DNA from: Rhynchopus sp. YZ270_cl-10
Lineage: Eukaryota > Euglenozoa > Diplonemea > Diplonemida > Diplonemidae
Reading direction: 5' to 3'
NCBI GenBank assembly: GCA_964035575.1
Contig: OZ037908.1
Location: 868,001 to 932,000 of the forward strand
DNA: 64,000 bases
The notes under the pieces were generated by a model. It was not told where the DNA came from. It searched no databases and saw nothing but the letters and a program-made list of their open reading frames with translations. Positions 9,947-20,510 of the stretch are shown in pieces (the first letter of the stretch is position 1; each line of letters opens with the position of its first letter). A program made the translations under genes and the position numbers.

Positions 9947-12106
9947 GACCAAAGTGAGAGGCGAGACTCATCTTCTTCTTCTTTTCTTAGGTTTGTCCTG
10001 TACTGTGTTTCCTGTGCGACCCATTTTTCGGCCAACAAGATTTTTACTTTTTATTTGTTTAGGCACAACGACACCTCCAATTTTTCTCGCTCTTTTTTTT
10101 GAATTTTTTTTTCCCCATACTGGTGTGATTTTCCTAAAAATTAGGTGTAAATTGGGTACTTCTTGGGTCCTTCTAGGGTATAGTGATTTTCCTTAGGGCA
10201 CTTCCTTAAGGAAAACAACTGATTTTTTCCCGAGCTTTCCCTGTGGTTAGTAGCCTTGTTTTCGCAAAAAGTTGGTACATCCGAGAGCCCCACGTGTTCG
10301 GTGGTGGAAATTTTCTCAAAATCCGGGGTTGGCACCCAGCACCCAGTACCCAGTACCCACCAGTACCCCAGTGCATTTTACCTGTCATGACCAGGCCTGA
10401 CGGTAACTTTTGAGTTTTTGGGAAATCGTGGGATGATGGTCGAATATGGGGGGGTCCGAGACGACAGTGGCCTGGGAGGACCACTACCAGGTGTTCAGGT
10501 TGCTGCAGCCAAACTATGTCATGGGAGGGGTGGGTTGCAAAGCTTGCGCCGCAGGCGCACGGTACGCTACTTTTATTATTTCGCCATATCCTTTTCTCAC
10601 TCCTCGTTGGGTTCTACGAGCTCCGACCGTCAAATTGTGGGGGGTCACAACGTGCAGCAAAGTTCGCAGCTATGCAAACTGCCCTCACGTTTACTTTGCA
10701 CTTTATCCTCAGTGGTCAAGTACTGACCATATTACACACAAAACCTGAAAATGGCCTGTAAAAACTGATACATGCATTTTAGGTCAAAAATACTCAGTTC
10801 TGAGCGCAAAGTGACCCCATCACAGCACGCAGAGGCTCCGGAGCACTGAAATATTTTTTTATTTTTTTTGATTTTTTGGGGTAAAAATTTCTGGGGGAAA
10901 ATTTCTGGCCACAAAAAACCACCAAAAAAAAATACACAAAATAATTTTTGCACCCCCCTTAAAATTAGGTGTAAATTGGGTACTTCTTGGGTCCTTCTAG
11001 GGTATACACCCTAGCCCTATACAGCCACACCACATACCTTTTCTTTTTGTGACTAAGCACCAGAGAGGCTTACGGTCATCTTACCAAATATTTTTATTTT
11101 TTCTTACGTTGTCAGTTCAGTCCAAAAATTCGGTTCGATTTTTCTGTTTTTTTTCTTTGAGTGTGATTTACTTTTTATGGTTTTTTTTGGGGGGTGTTTA
11201 TGTGCACTTAGAAATGCTGCGGGTAGTTCCAAGCAGAACATTGCGCAGTATGTGTTCTGTACCAATGAGGTGGGAAGCATTCTTGCACCAGAATAAGGCT
11301 TTCGATGTGCAATGCATGTGTGCATGAAGAGAGGCACGGCTATTCTACTATTTAGTTGAGCGAAGTACAGAACCATCTCAACTTTGAAAGAAAAGATATC
11401 TTCAATGCGAAGGGAATAAGCTGGGATTAGGGGGGCAAAAGGCAAGCTACGTTGTCCTAAAACAAAGACAAAGAAAAGAGGGGGAAAAAAAAACACACAA
11501 AATAGCGAATTCTGTGAAAGAAAATGGAATAACAAAAAAAAAGGGTGTCTACCTTTCCTCCCCTCTTCCAATCCGTACCCCAGTTTCCTAGGGGGGGCCT
11601 CATGGCTTCACTGGCTAGGGCTCCAGCGTCCTCCACACATGTAGTGTGTCTCACTGCATGTGTGCGGGCACTTCATCATTGTACTAGCCCAGCTAGGGAG
11701 GGTTCCCGGCTACCGGCAAGGTCTCTTCCAATCAGTACCCAGGTTTCCTAGGGGCTTCACTGGCTAGGGCTCCAGTAGGTCCCTCCACACATGTAATGTG
11801 CCTGCCTTCAGCACCCAGGGTAGCATTCCCAGCACCTTTTACCCTCAGGTAGACCTTCATAGAGTTTCAGGAGGATCACAAAAGGGTCCCTCTGGAAGAC
11901 TAGACTCGTGGAAGAATAATCCTTCCAGATCTTTTTTCCAGCGTTTTTTGTGTGTGACATCGTGCCTGAAATAATGAATTTCACTTCTATTTTATCAAAA
12001 TAAAATAACTTCCCTTCCAGATCGGGGTTTGGTTGCTTCTACCCTTTTTACCCACCACTACCCCACCCCACCCCGCTCCCCCCCCTTTTTTTTTCCCATA
12101 TCAAAA
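9947..12106. other. Gene-free spacer with direct repeats
   Basis: No gene is supported. A 47-bp segment reading TTAGGTGTAAATTGGGTACT onward occurs at about 10140-10183 and again at about 10965-11008, in direct orientation. Between them, 10508-10615 is a copy of the hAT-type composite segment. A second direct repeat pair at about 11567-11650 and 11724-11800 contains GGCTTCACTGGCTAGGGCTC. Module A lies at 11048-11100. The last 100 bp before the next gene are C- and T-rich. Confidence 0.65.
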
Positions 12107-15100
12107 ATGTTGGAGCAACCCGAACCGATCAGCTCGCCCATCTCCCCTGCACCCCGTCTGTTCCCTCCTGGCCCACCTCCGATTTTGACTGAAGGAAATG
12201 ACATTCGAATAAACCCTCGAAGACGTCGGTCTACTTTGATTGAGCAACTTTGCGAAAAATCCAATTCCTGGAAGGACCAAAGCTTTGGCATAGAACAGCT
12301 TGCAGAACTCCGCGAGAAGTTTGAGGGGATTATCAGTAGGGGCGAAGGAGAGCTTGGAGAGGATGAATTTGTTGAGGTGCTTGGCCCTATCATGAGGGGC
12401 AAGGTGACAACTAAGGAGCTCCGCAAACTCTTTGTCCGCGTCGATGCAAACGCAAATGGAAGAGTAGATTGGGATGAATTCAGTACCTTCATTCTCCTTT
12501 CTGGTGAGCACCGACAACGTGAAGCGCTTATTAATGCATGCTATTCAAGAAAAGCTGATGTTTCTCGCGCATATTCACAACGCAACCCTGACCACCATAC
12601 GTCCCCTACAACGGTCCTTCTCTGCCACCCCCGCAACGGGAAGTACTACACCGCAAGCAAGGATGGGATGATCAAAAGCTGGCACGGAGGCACACAAATG
12701 CTTGACCAAACCCTGCTCTCCTCAACCTCCTGGATCACTGACGCTGTTTTTATGAAAAATGCAACCCGCCTCGCAGTGTGCTCGATGGACAAAGTAGTAT
12801 CTGTATTCGACATTTCTGGGACATCTGGACAGGGTGCAAGATTATGGCGTGCCTTCGTCGGAAAACTTCATGGATGGGGAAAAGAAGAGCGGCACGTCCG
12901 CGAAGGGGTAGATATGGGAGAGACCACATCAACAAAGAAAATCTTCGATGCGCGCGCAGTATCGCAGTTCAAAACCCTTGGGGCTTATCAAAAGGAGGTT
13001 CATCGAATGTTGAACCACTGTTCAAAGGATTCGCATACATTAGAGTTGACGGTTTTGCAGGACCTACAGGATTGTCCTATGTCAATCGCAGCTTGGGGTA
13101 ACCTTCTCTGTATTGGACTAAAGAACGGAGCGCTCCAGGTTTACGACCCGTTCACAACATCTCTCACCCACTCCGAAGTGGTTCCATGCGAGGCAACGTT
13201 CAAGCTCCATTCCTCCCCCATCTCTAAGGTAAAATCCTCGAAGTATATGGACGGTGTGATCACCGCAGGCTGGGACAACACCATTCGAATCGTCTCTTTA
13301 GAACGAGGCAAGGTTACCAGAGTGTTAGGTGAAAATACATGCACGCGCTCCATTTTTTCATTAGACTGGAGTGAGGATAATCGCCTCCTTGCTTCAGCAG
13401 GCGCAGAACGAAATATCCGCCTATGGAACCCCTACATCAACCGCCCAGTATACAAGCTTGAAGGCCACCACCACCCCCTTTTAACAATCTGCTTTAACAC
13501 CAAATATGACCAACTTCTCAGCTTAGGGGTCGACAAATGCGTCAAAGTATGGGATCTGCGGACCATGAAATGCTTGCAAACCATACCTCATGATGACCCA
13601 CTATTTTCCAAAGAGGATGCGGTAACTACCCTAGCATATGATCCTTATCGAGGTGCCTTGGTATGTGGCTCGCAGAAGCCTTTAGTTTTCCCTCTCAAGT
13701 CGACGCTGCCTTTTCAAGAAAACGCTAATACAACTGCCCGAGATGATATGCCGAACCATCCCCAAAGCCATGCGCACACCGCTGGAATCACTGCAATCCG
13801 TTCCAACGTTTTTTTCGACCAGATCATCACAGCGGACACCGAAAAGCTTATTGTCTGGGACATAGTAACAGGGGCCAAACTCAATGTGTTCTACCCCACA
13901 AAAGGCGATGCAGAAGCGGAACAAGAAGGCACGGTCCCTCTCAGCACCGAAAGCATCATCTCCGTTGACTTCGACGCAACCGGGCGGAGGGTGATAATTG
14001 GCGCCTCGGAGCGTGTGTACGTTATCAACGCCTCGAATGGACAGCTGTTGAAGGAAATGGTATTAAAAGACCCTTCTGGAAACAGAATCCGGAACACAAT
14101 CAACAAAGAAATCATTCAGGCCATATATCTGTCAGAGAACAACCGGGTCGGCAAGCATGTCTGCGCAGCTGCAGGGGACTGCGTCGTGCTCTGGGAGGAT
14201 GTAAACACTGATTCCTCCTGCCAGACGGTGAGGGTGCACCAATCCTTGAACATCGTTGACAATGTGACCACTCGGCCGGATTTTCAACCAGACCCTTCTT
14301 CACGCGATTTTAAAGGCTCCCTAACATGCCTCTGCAAAATGCCCCGCTCATTAGTTGCAGTTGGAACCGACTTTGATGTAGTGATTCTCTATTCGTATCT
14401 TCGCAACGAGGTTTTTAACCGTCTTATCGGATCTCCTAAAATCGGTGTTCCTGTTGATTATTTGCATTTCTCCCCGACGCATGATTGCTTGGTAATCACT
14501 TCGGATATTCATATTCAGTTTTGGTCGTTTTCTGGAAAGTGTTTTTTGTTTTCGATTAAGCAGAGATCGTTGTTTTCGAATATCGCGCATCAGTTGAGAT
14601 CTGCGAAGCCGGTTGAAAAGAACAAAGAACTAGACGACTTGGCACCACCGAACACTTCAGGGTCTACCAAGGTAGGGTGGCGGGTATTTCACGCCGCAGA
14701 ATTCGTGGACGAAAAACGTTGGGTAGTGACAGGGGATGACTGCGGAAAAATCTGCGTCTGGAACATCGCAGAAAAAATCCTAAAAAGATCCCCACTCGCC
14801 GGGTCCACCCTAGAGGAGCCGACCTTAGGGAACCAGTCTGCCTCTGTGAAACGCATCAGCAGCTTTCAGGCGCACTGCGGGGCGGTCTCGATTGTGCAGA
14901 CAATGGTCATCAGGAATGAGTATTTCATCATCTCCTCTGGGGTCGACTCAATGACGAATGTTCACACTTTGTACGGTGTCTTTGTTGGCGTGCTTGGCCA
15001 GGATTTGCCGTGGAATTTGGCGATGTGGGTCCTCCGGGGTCAGGGCGACCCTTCGAAAATTAGTCACTTTCGGAATGTCGGGTTTGCGCAGGACGATAAG

Positions 15101-16378
15101 GAAGAGAAAGACAAACCGTCCTCGAGAGATGGTGTCCGCGTCCAGCGCAAGCCTACTCTCATTCAGGACAGCACCAATCCGCAACGGAAGCCTACTCTCA
15201 TGCAGGACGGCCAAAGCCAGCCAAGGCAAGCCTCCCCTTTGGTTGCCCCTTCAGGCGCATTCTCTCCCGCCTCGAGAGCGTCGCGAGCCGGAGCGCCTCC
15301 TGGACCAAAAGACAAAAAACCGGAAAAAGCTGACTTTGTCGTCACTCTACACCAAATCGTATCACCCCCAGCGGATCGGAGACTCTCCAGCAGGGTTCGC
15401 CGTGCCATCATATCTGGTGCCCTAAAGAATTATGAAGAACCCGAAAATGCTTCTTTGCCCATTCAGCATGGCAGACGTCGCCTCAAATCTTCCCCAAAGA
15501 GGAAGGAGATTGTTCAGCCTGACGAAGAAAGCTGTGTCGACACAAACTTTCCTCCCCCCCCGGTGAAGCTGGTGGTTCACGAATTGTCGGATACTTCTGC
15601 GTATCGGAGAGACAACCAAATGGTATCTCCACCGCATTCTGCAAAAACTGCGCGAAGTAGACCGGTTACAATGAGTGCACAGATTCGTGCAAGAGGCCTT
15701 CCTTTAGAACGTCTTTCAGAGCTTGGAGAAAGCGTTGTGGGGTGTGGAGGGAAGGCTTATGGGGTTTTCGAGGAGAGCAGAGAGGTTATTGTGCGGACTC
15801 AAGAACAGCAGCAACTTCTTCAACAGCAGCAACAACAGCAGCAGTACCAAAGCTCCGCAAAGCGGTATACCCAAGCTATTCACGGAATCGATGCGAACAA
15901 ACCCCAAGAAACAGTTGTGGACCCAAAGATGTTGCTTTCTGCGTATACCCCCACTCCTCATTCGATAGAATTCGCAACGGTCTCTACCATGCCAAGCTAT
16001 CTCGTAGAACTGCAAGAAGAGGTGGAGGAAACGAAAGAGGCGATGACGCCCGTGGAGGTAGAAGTCGAGGTGCAACAGAATACACCCAAAGCAGGAAGTT
16101 GTGATTCGCGGAGGGGAAGCTCCCTCAGCTATGCGTCCGAGGTCAGCTATCAACACAGACAGTCCTTAGCGATGGAGGAGGAAGAGGAGGAGGATGAAGG
16201 TGACGACGTGATGCCCAGTGGTACGGAGGCCCTAAGGGATTTGCAGCGCATTAAGTCGAACAAACAGAAGCAGGACAATTGGGCGCTGAGGGCGACGTCG
16301 AACCTGAACTGCCCGTTGCCGGCTTCGATACGACACCCGAAGGAACTCTTTAATTCACATCATCACAAAATTGAATAA
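12107..16378 (+). CDS. EF-hand and WD40-repeat protein, WDR49/WDR64-like
   Basis: A single-exon 1,423-residue protein, started at the ATG 12 bases after a long pyrimidine run. The upstream in-frame codons begin only with TTG. The N-terminus is proline-rich. An EF-hand calcium loop lies at residues 113-124 (DANANGRVDWDE), with Asp, Asn, Asn, Asp and Glu at the coordinating positions. About ten or more WD40 blades follow (roughly residues 165-990), with endings such as IRLWNP and VKVWDL. The tail is low-complexity, with a polyglutamine tract near 1,230-1,247 and an acidic run near 1,360. An EF-hand followed by a double WD40 propeller is the architecture of WDR49 (CFAP337), WDR64 and relatives, which in ciliates and green algae are axonemal. 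The assignment rests on architecture, not on an alignment, so a cytoplasmic scaffold is possible. Confidence 0.85.
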   Translation: MLEQPEPISSPISPAPRLFPPGPPPILTEGNDIRINPRRRRSTLIEQLCEKSNSWKDQSFGIEQLAELREKFEGIISRGEGELGEDEFVEVLGPIMRGKVTTKELRKLFVRVDANANGRVDWDEFSTFILLSGEHRQREALINACYSRKADVSRAYSQRNPDHHTSPTTVLLCHPRNGKYYTASKDGMIKSWHGGTQMLDQTLLSSTSWITDAVFMKNATRLAVCSMDKVVSVFDISGTSGQGARLWRAFVGKLHGWGKEERHVREGVDMGETTSTKKIFDARAVSQFKTLGAYQKEVHRMLNHCSKDSHTLELTVLQDLQDCPMSIAAWGNLLCIGLKNGALQVYDPFTTSLTHSEVVPCEATFKLHSSPISKVKSSKYMDGVITAGWDNTIRIVSLERGKVTRVLGENTCTRSIFSLDWSEDNRLLASAGAERNIRLWNPYINRPVYKLEGHHHPLLTICFNTKYDQLLSLGVDKCVKVWDLRTMKCLQTIPHDDPLFSKEDAVTTLAYDPYRGALVCGSQKPLVFPLKSTLPFQENANTTARDDMPNHPQSHAHTAGITAIRSNVFFDQIITADTEKLIVWDIVTGAKLNVFYPTKGDAEAEQEGTVPLSTESIISVDFDATGRRVIIGASERVYVINASNGQLLKEMVLKDPSGNRIRNTINKEIIQAIYLSENNRVGKHVCAAAGDCVVLWEDVNTDSSCQTVRVHQSLNIVDNVTTRPDFQPDPSSRDFKGSLTCLCKMPRSLVAVGTDFDVVILYSYLRNEVFNRLIGSPKIGVPVDYLHFSPTHDCLVITSDIHIQFWSFSGKCFLFSIKQRSLFSNIAHQLRSAKPVEKNKELDDLAPPNTSGSTKVGWRVFHAAEFVDEKRWVVTGDDCGKICVWNIAEKILKRSPLAGSTLEEPTLGNQSASVKRISSFQAHCGAVSIVQTMVIRNEYFIISSGVDSMTNVHTLYGVFVGVLGQDLPWNLAMWVLRGQGDPSKISHFRNVGFAQDDKEEKDKPSSRDGVRVQRKPTLIQDSTNPQRKPTLMQDGQSQPRQASPLVAPSGAFSPASRASRAGAPPGPKDKKPEKADFVVTLHQIVSPPADRRLSSRVRRAIISGALKNYEEPENASLPIQHGRRRLKSSPKRKEIVQPDEESCVDTNFPPPPVKLVVHELSDTSAYRRDNQMVSPPHSAKTARSRPVTMSAQIRARGLPLERLSELGESVVGCGGKAYGVFEESREVIVRTQEQQQLLQQQQQQQQYQSSAKRYTQAIHGIDANKPQETVVDPKMLLSAYTPTPHSIEFATVSTMPSYLVELQEEVEETKEAMTPVEVEVEVQQNTPKAGSCDSRRGSSLSYASEVSYQHRQSLAMEEEEEEDEGDDVMPSGTEALRDLQRIKSNKQKQDNWALRATSNLNCPLPASIRHPKELFNSHHHKIE

Positions 16379-17078
16379 TCTGTTGGGGGTTTGAGGGGGG
16401 TGAAAACAACAGTGGAGATTTGCACAAACTGTGGCAACACTACCGAGGCACACTACACTACTCCAATGTATCAAAAAAAGGCGACAAAAATGAGGGAAAA
16501 AAAATATTTTTTTGCAGTGTTTGAAAAATTTGAAGACATTTGTATTGACCATCAGAGCAAAAAGCGTTTTTTTTTTTTTGTGTTTTGTTTGAGAAAAAGG
16601 TTGTAAAAACCCCGATCTTTTTGTTGGTGCTCTTTTTATTTTCCAATAAGATTGCACCCTTTTTTGGGAAATACTCCGCTCAAAAGAACTCCACGTGGAA
16701 CTACACAATACCTTCAAACAAACGTACACAAGCCCCCCACACCCCTCCCAAGAAACGGCAACATCAATACGATCAATACCTTACTGCCTCCCACTTCCGT
16801 GGGCTGACAACAAAAGGTACATTTCCGCATAGAAACAAAAAAAAAAAGCAGACTCACAATTGTAATGGATTCCTCACATCCTCATATACCCGCATTTCAT
16901 ATGGCAACGTTTGTTCGGAATTATTTTGTGTTTTATTTTTATTCCCCGAAATAGAGTGACTCAAAGCTATAAGCCCCAATCCTCTAAGCTACCAAGCCAA
17001 ATTGCTTGGGAGTCACTTTCTTTTGGGGAGTAAAATACAATACTTCAAGATACTCTCCGCATCATTCAAAATATAGAT
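16379..17078. other. Gene-free spacer with module C
   Basis: No gene is supported. A clear copy of module C lies at 16411-16480, followed by T-runs. A short segment with GGGCTGACAACAAAAGG near 16800 recurs, slightly changed, near 59895. Confidence 0.65.
16411..16480 (+). repeat. Dispersed repeat module C
   Basis: About 70 bp beginning GTGGAGATTTGCACAAACTG and ending in CTACTCCAA plus TATCAAAAA. Copies also lie at 39560-39630, 40620-40690 and 51483-51552, with a shortened copy at 43690-43735. All are in the same orientation. It is one of the best-conserved modules. Confidence 0.85.
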
Positions 17079-17084
17079 GGACTC

Positions 17085-17907
17085 GTCCGGAAACCCCTCT
17101 GGTAAGATTCATCCTTTTGGGTATTTTTGGGTTTTTTTGATGATGTCCCCCACAAAAAGTGCATCTAGGTGATATTCTGATATGAAAATAGGTTTTTGGG
17201 GGGGTCTGAGGCTATATTTTCGCTTTTTAATCAGATTTTCAGCCTTTTATTGTCGTTCTTCTGGATCTCTTCTCTCTTTCTCTTAATCCTGCCATGCCGC
17301 CTTGACAAGGTTTCATTGACCTCTGTCAAATCTACTGGATCAATGCCAGGGACTTTTGCTTTGCGGGTCACCTTGGATGTGGAGACTCCATAGTAAATAC
17401 AGGTTCCCTCCATGTCAGAGTACACGCTGAAATGACACGACCGTTGCTCGGGTAGCAGTACACAGACGAAAAGAGATTGATGGAAAGAAGGGTGCACTGA
17501 TGCGTATGAGTACGAGGGAATGAGATAACAAAGGCCTCTGTGTGGGGAAGCTCGCGCAGGGCACCGACAAGGACCCCTACGGTAAGGATCTCCTGACAAC
17601 AAGAATCATCAGAGAGATGGTTCGAAACGACACCAAGTGTGCGTCGCACCCATTCTTACCGTGTTTCTCGACAAAAAAGTGAACTTCACTGCTGTCATTG
17701 CCACGTTTATGAAATGTCCAAAAATACGTAAAAAAATATAAGTAAAAAGGGGGGGAGCGGAAATAAACAAAATAAATGAACAAAATATGCCCTCTGGGGT
17801 GGTAGGTGTATGGCGGGTATCAAAAAATTGGGTTGTTTGGGTGTTTTGAGCAGAAAAACCTCAAAAAACCCCCAAAAGGATGAATCTTACCAGGAGGGTT
17901 TCCGGAC
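17085..17907. mobile_element. Inverted-repeat transposon carrying a coding-like fragment, 823 bp
   Basis: The inverted ends begin GTCCGGAAACCC and stay alike for about 35 bp (CTGGTAAGATTCATCCTTTT on both arms). The flanks are GGACTC at 17079-17084 and GGACCC at 17908-17913, a 6-bp duplication with one mismatch. The interior has coding-like sequence on the minus strand (about 17231-17649), unlike the other non-autonomous elements here. It looks like a transposon that has picked up, or retained part of, a gene. Confidence 0.75.
17231..17649 (-). pseudogene. Coding-like fragment inside a transposon, unrecognised
   Basis: Two overlapping minus-strand frames have credible amino-acid composition. 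One contains VVSNHLSDDSCCQEILTVGV, the other ends in a lysine/arginine-rich tail with VDLTEVNETLSRRHGRIKRK. The frames change within the region, either by a small intron (a TTTCAG acceptor-like site lies near 17430) or by decay. I do not recognise the family. Its place between transposon ends suggests captured host sequence or a residual element gene. Confidence 0.4.
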
Positions 17908-18052
17908 GGACCCAGATGTATTTATGGCATTCCCCTAGTGGTTTTTCACCCAAGATCACACCCCCTCCACTCTTTACTTTTCACTAATATTATGTTCATC
18001 AGACGAAAGCCAAATGAGGTAATATACCTTTCATTTTTTTTTTTGAAAAAAT

Positions 18053-19072
18053 ATGAGTCTTTCCCAGGCAGTACGGTTCGGCCACATGCACGTTGCCCAT
18101 ATAGGTTCGCAGCAACGCGCACTATATGAGTGGTCCCCCCTTTGCGACGGCACCGCGATGTTGGTTGCCCCGATGACCTACCGTCCGGAGGAGCACCCTG
18201 GGCTGCCGAGGGTGCATCTGGTTAGCTGTGGGCATGTGGTGCAGCCGCAGGGGTTTTATGAGTTGTACGGTGAACGTGCATCGGGGCGTCTGTCGTCGAT
18301 GAAGGACGCTGATATTCGCGTCTCCGTCTCCATTCCTGATGATACCGGAAACCCTCTGTTCACATGCACCGCAAAACGGCAGCTCTTTGCCACCTCATCA
18401 GTCGCCGACGACACCGCAGTCGCACACCTCACCTATGAAAACGAATCAGACCTCTTCGACACCCTCCACCGACACTACGGAAGCTCCTCTCTCGCTCGCC
18501 TCACCCCAAACAAATATTCCACCGTACACCCTTCAGGGGAATTGGAAGCGGATTTTTCCTTTTCCTTAGAAGCAATTCAGATGGATCAGATGGTCTGCAT
18601 GCCGACCTACACTTTGCTGAAATCGCAGGATTTGGAAAAAGAAGAAATAACGGCGAATATGCTTTACGCAGATTATGAAGGGGTGTTAGGGGATCTAAAT
18701 GAAAGGCGAGGCGTCCAGGATGACCTAGAGTTGGCAGGAAGGAAGATGGTGCCGATGATCCACCATGGTGTTCTTGTAGAGGAGAATCAGATGCACACTG
18801 CGGCGCTCCTCAAACCGGGCATCATTTCCGCGAATAGCGGGTCCCCGCTGTTGCGGAGGCGGAACGAAGAAACGGAGATTCTGGGCATGCTGTATCGGTA
18901 TATAAACGTAGTGGGTGCGAGAGAAAGCGTGGCCAATCCGGTGGACAACAGGCAGTCCGCAGTCTCAGACAGATTAGGGCAAGGTGTCTGTGCCTTCATC
19001 CCCGCGTGGAAGTTGTGCAATTTTGTGCAAAAGATCGAAAAGCATTTGCTGCAGACCGTAGGGAAGTGTTGA
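18053..19072 (+). CDS. Protein with a trypsin-fold (PA-clan-like) signature
   Basis: A 339-residue, single-exon protein; the ATG follows a T-run and GAAAAAAT. No signal peptide or membrane segment is visible, so a cytosolic location is likely. Three segments fall in the order expected of chymotrypsin-fold serine peptidases: VSCGHVV (histidine H61, where AAHC normally sits), VADDTAVAHL (aspartates 119-120, resembling the DIAL motif) and ISANSGSPLL (260-265 region, resembling GDSGGP, with S262 as candidate nucleophile). The spacing between Asp and Ser is longer than in classic trypsins, with an insert around 130-250. An inactive relative or a different fold is possible. I know of no named family with this exact form. 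The next gene starts about 570 bp downstream. Confidence 0.7.
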   Translation: MSLSQAVRFGHMHVAHIGSQQRALYEWSPLCDGTAMLVAPMTYRPEEHPGLPRVHLVSCGHVVQPQGFYELYGERASGRLSSMKDADIRVSVSIPDDTGNPLFTCTAKRQLFATSSVADDTAVAHLTYENESDLFDTLHRHYGSSSLARLTPNKYSTVHPSGELEADFSFSLEAIQMDQMVCMPTYTLLKSQDLEKEEITANMLYADYEGVLGDLNERRGVQDDLELAGRKMVPMIHHGVLVEENQMHTAALLKPGIISANSGSPLLRRRNEETEILGMLYRYINVVGARESVANPVDNRQSAVSDRLGQGVCAFIPAWKLCNFVQKIEKHLLQTVGKC

Positions 19073-19640
19073 AGGGAACAAAAGGGGGAATGGATTGGGT
19101 GAACATCACTCTGTTGCGTTACACCATCTTTTAGTTATCAGATGGAAACGAAATGGGTTGTAGGAGTGCATGGTTGGGGGTGTCCACCCTACGGTACAGC
19201 TGGTCATACCAAAGGTACACTGTTCACGAGAGGGGCTTTGTTTCAACTCTATTTTAGTTAAAGATTGGAGGCGCTTTTTGGGCAAACAAAACCATATAGG
19301 TAGTGGAGTTCATCCTCGGGTGTCTACACTACAACCAAGTTTTTCAAAAAAACGGAAAACCAATCCCGGAATCCCGCGCAGCTGATGCTCTGCGATAAGC
19401 GAATGTGATCAAAATTACCAAATTCTCCTCATTTCGAAGATTCTGCTTTTTTCGCTTTTTTTTATTCGTGGAGGATCTTGAGAGCCCTGTTCATCTTTGA
19501 ATGGTTTTTTTTGACCAAAAACAAACGGGCACATATTTAACACCCCTCCCTTCTATTTTACTTTTTTTCAAATCTCCTCCTTTTATCCCCTCTTTCTTTA
19601 CCCCCTCCTCAAATAAAGCAGAATCGGGGAAAATAAAAAA
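19073..19640. other. Spacer with modules E and B
   Basis: Module E occupies about 19137-19300 and module B 19302-19355, the only place in the window where these two abut. The remaining 280 bp are T-rich, with a pyrimidine-rich stretch (19535-19615) leading to the next gene. Confidence 0.7.
19137..19300 (+). repeat. Dispersed repeat module E
   Basis: A long module of up to 190 bp with the core GTCCACCCTACGGTACA and then TTCACGAGAGGGGCTTTG and GGGCAAACAAAACC. The best partner is 61675-61858. Shorter or diverged copies lie at 39822-39935, 57620-57740 and, partially, 36605-36685. Confidence 0.8.
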
Positions 19641-20510
19641 ATGTGGGAAAAGATCGAGCGTTCGTACTTCTGCCGGGCGGTGCAGTACACACCGGTCGTG
19701 CTTATTGTGATGGTTGTCATCGGTGTGAACTATCCGATCACTTTGGCGTGCCCAAGGAATGTACCTGTGGATGAGACAGCGTGGCTGCCGCGGACGAGAC
19801 AGCATCAAATTGCGGTGTATTGGACTGTTGCGCTGGAGTTTCTGCTGCTCGCAAGCCTGCTGAAAACGGTGTTCACGAATCCAGGGAAAATTAACCGCGC
19901 TGTGTGGGGCGATGATGCGGAAAGCCTCGCAAGACCTCACTGCTGTTTGGTCAAATCCTCAGGCTATCCACGATACTGCAGAAAATGCCGCCTCTTCAAA
20001 CCCGACCGTGCACACCACTGCAGCTCCTGCGGACAGTGCGTCCTGAAGCTCGACCACCACTGCATATTCCTCAACAACTGCGTGGGGTACCGCAACCAGA
20101 AGCACTTCATTCTCTTCCTCTTTTACGTTGTGATGAATTCTGTGGGGATTCTTGTGTGCACGGCGTTCACCGATGGGGGGATCAGTCGGAGGGATACGAG
20201 GAAGATTGACGCGGTGGTAGAGAAGATTGCCTGCGGCTTTGGTGTGATGATGGCGTCGGTGGTGGCCATAGCGTGTGCAATCGTTATTGCGGGCTTTATG
20301 TCCTGCCACATCTACTTTGTATGGGCCAATGTAACGACAAACGAAATGGGTGGAGACGCAGACGTCTCCTACTCGCTCTCCAGCGGCAGGCAGAACGTAA
20401 AGGAGGTCTTCGGGACGGGCCCGATGTGGGGGTATTTCATCCCAACGGATCCAGTGTTGCAGCACGATGGGGATAGGTTTATAGGGAAAAGCACGGCGCA
20501 CTACATCTAA
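19641..20510 (+). CDS. DHHC-type protein S-palmitoyltransferase
   Basis: A 289-residue, single-exon multi-pass membrane enzyme that would add palmitate to cysteines of target proteins. Two membrane segments precede the catalytic domain (about 17-35 and 57-77). The cysteine-rich domain follows: a CRKC pair near 113-116, HHCSSCGQC (125-133), and the catalytic DHHC at 138-141 within LDHHCIFLNNCVGYRN. Two more membrane segments lie at about 155-176 and 197-228. The family's TTxE motif is present as TTNE (232-235). The length and four-helix layout fit small Golgi/ER zDHHC enzymes such as Pfa4-like proteins. The tail after residue 240 is short and has no ankyrin repeats. All catalytic residues look intact. 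Confidence 0.95.
   Translation: MWEKIERSYFCRAVQYTPVVLIVMVVIGVNYPITLACPRNVPVDETAWLPRTRQHQIAVYWTVALEFLLLASLLKTVFTNPGKINRAVWGDDAESLARPHCCLVKSSGYPRYCRKCRLFKPDRAHHCSSCGQCVLKLDHHCIFLNNCVGYRNQKHFILFLFYVVMNSVGILVCTAFTDGGISRRDTRKIDAVVEKIACGFGVMMASVVAIACAIVIAGFMSCHIYFVWANVTTNEMGGDADVSYSLSSGRQNVKEVFGTGPMWGYFIPTDPVLQHDGDRFIGKSTAHYI

Noticed and set aside
10140-11008. LTR retroelement
   Set aside because: The direct repeats are only 47 bp, and no coding, primer site or target duplication is visible.
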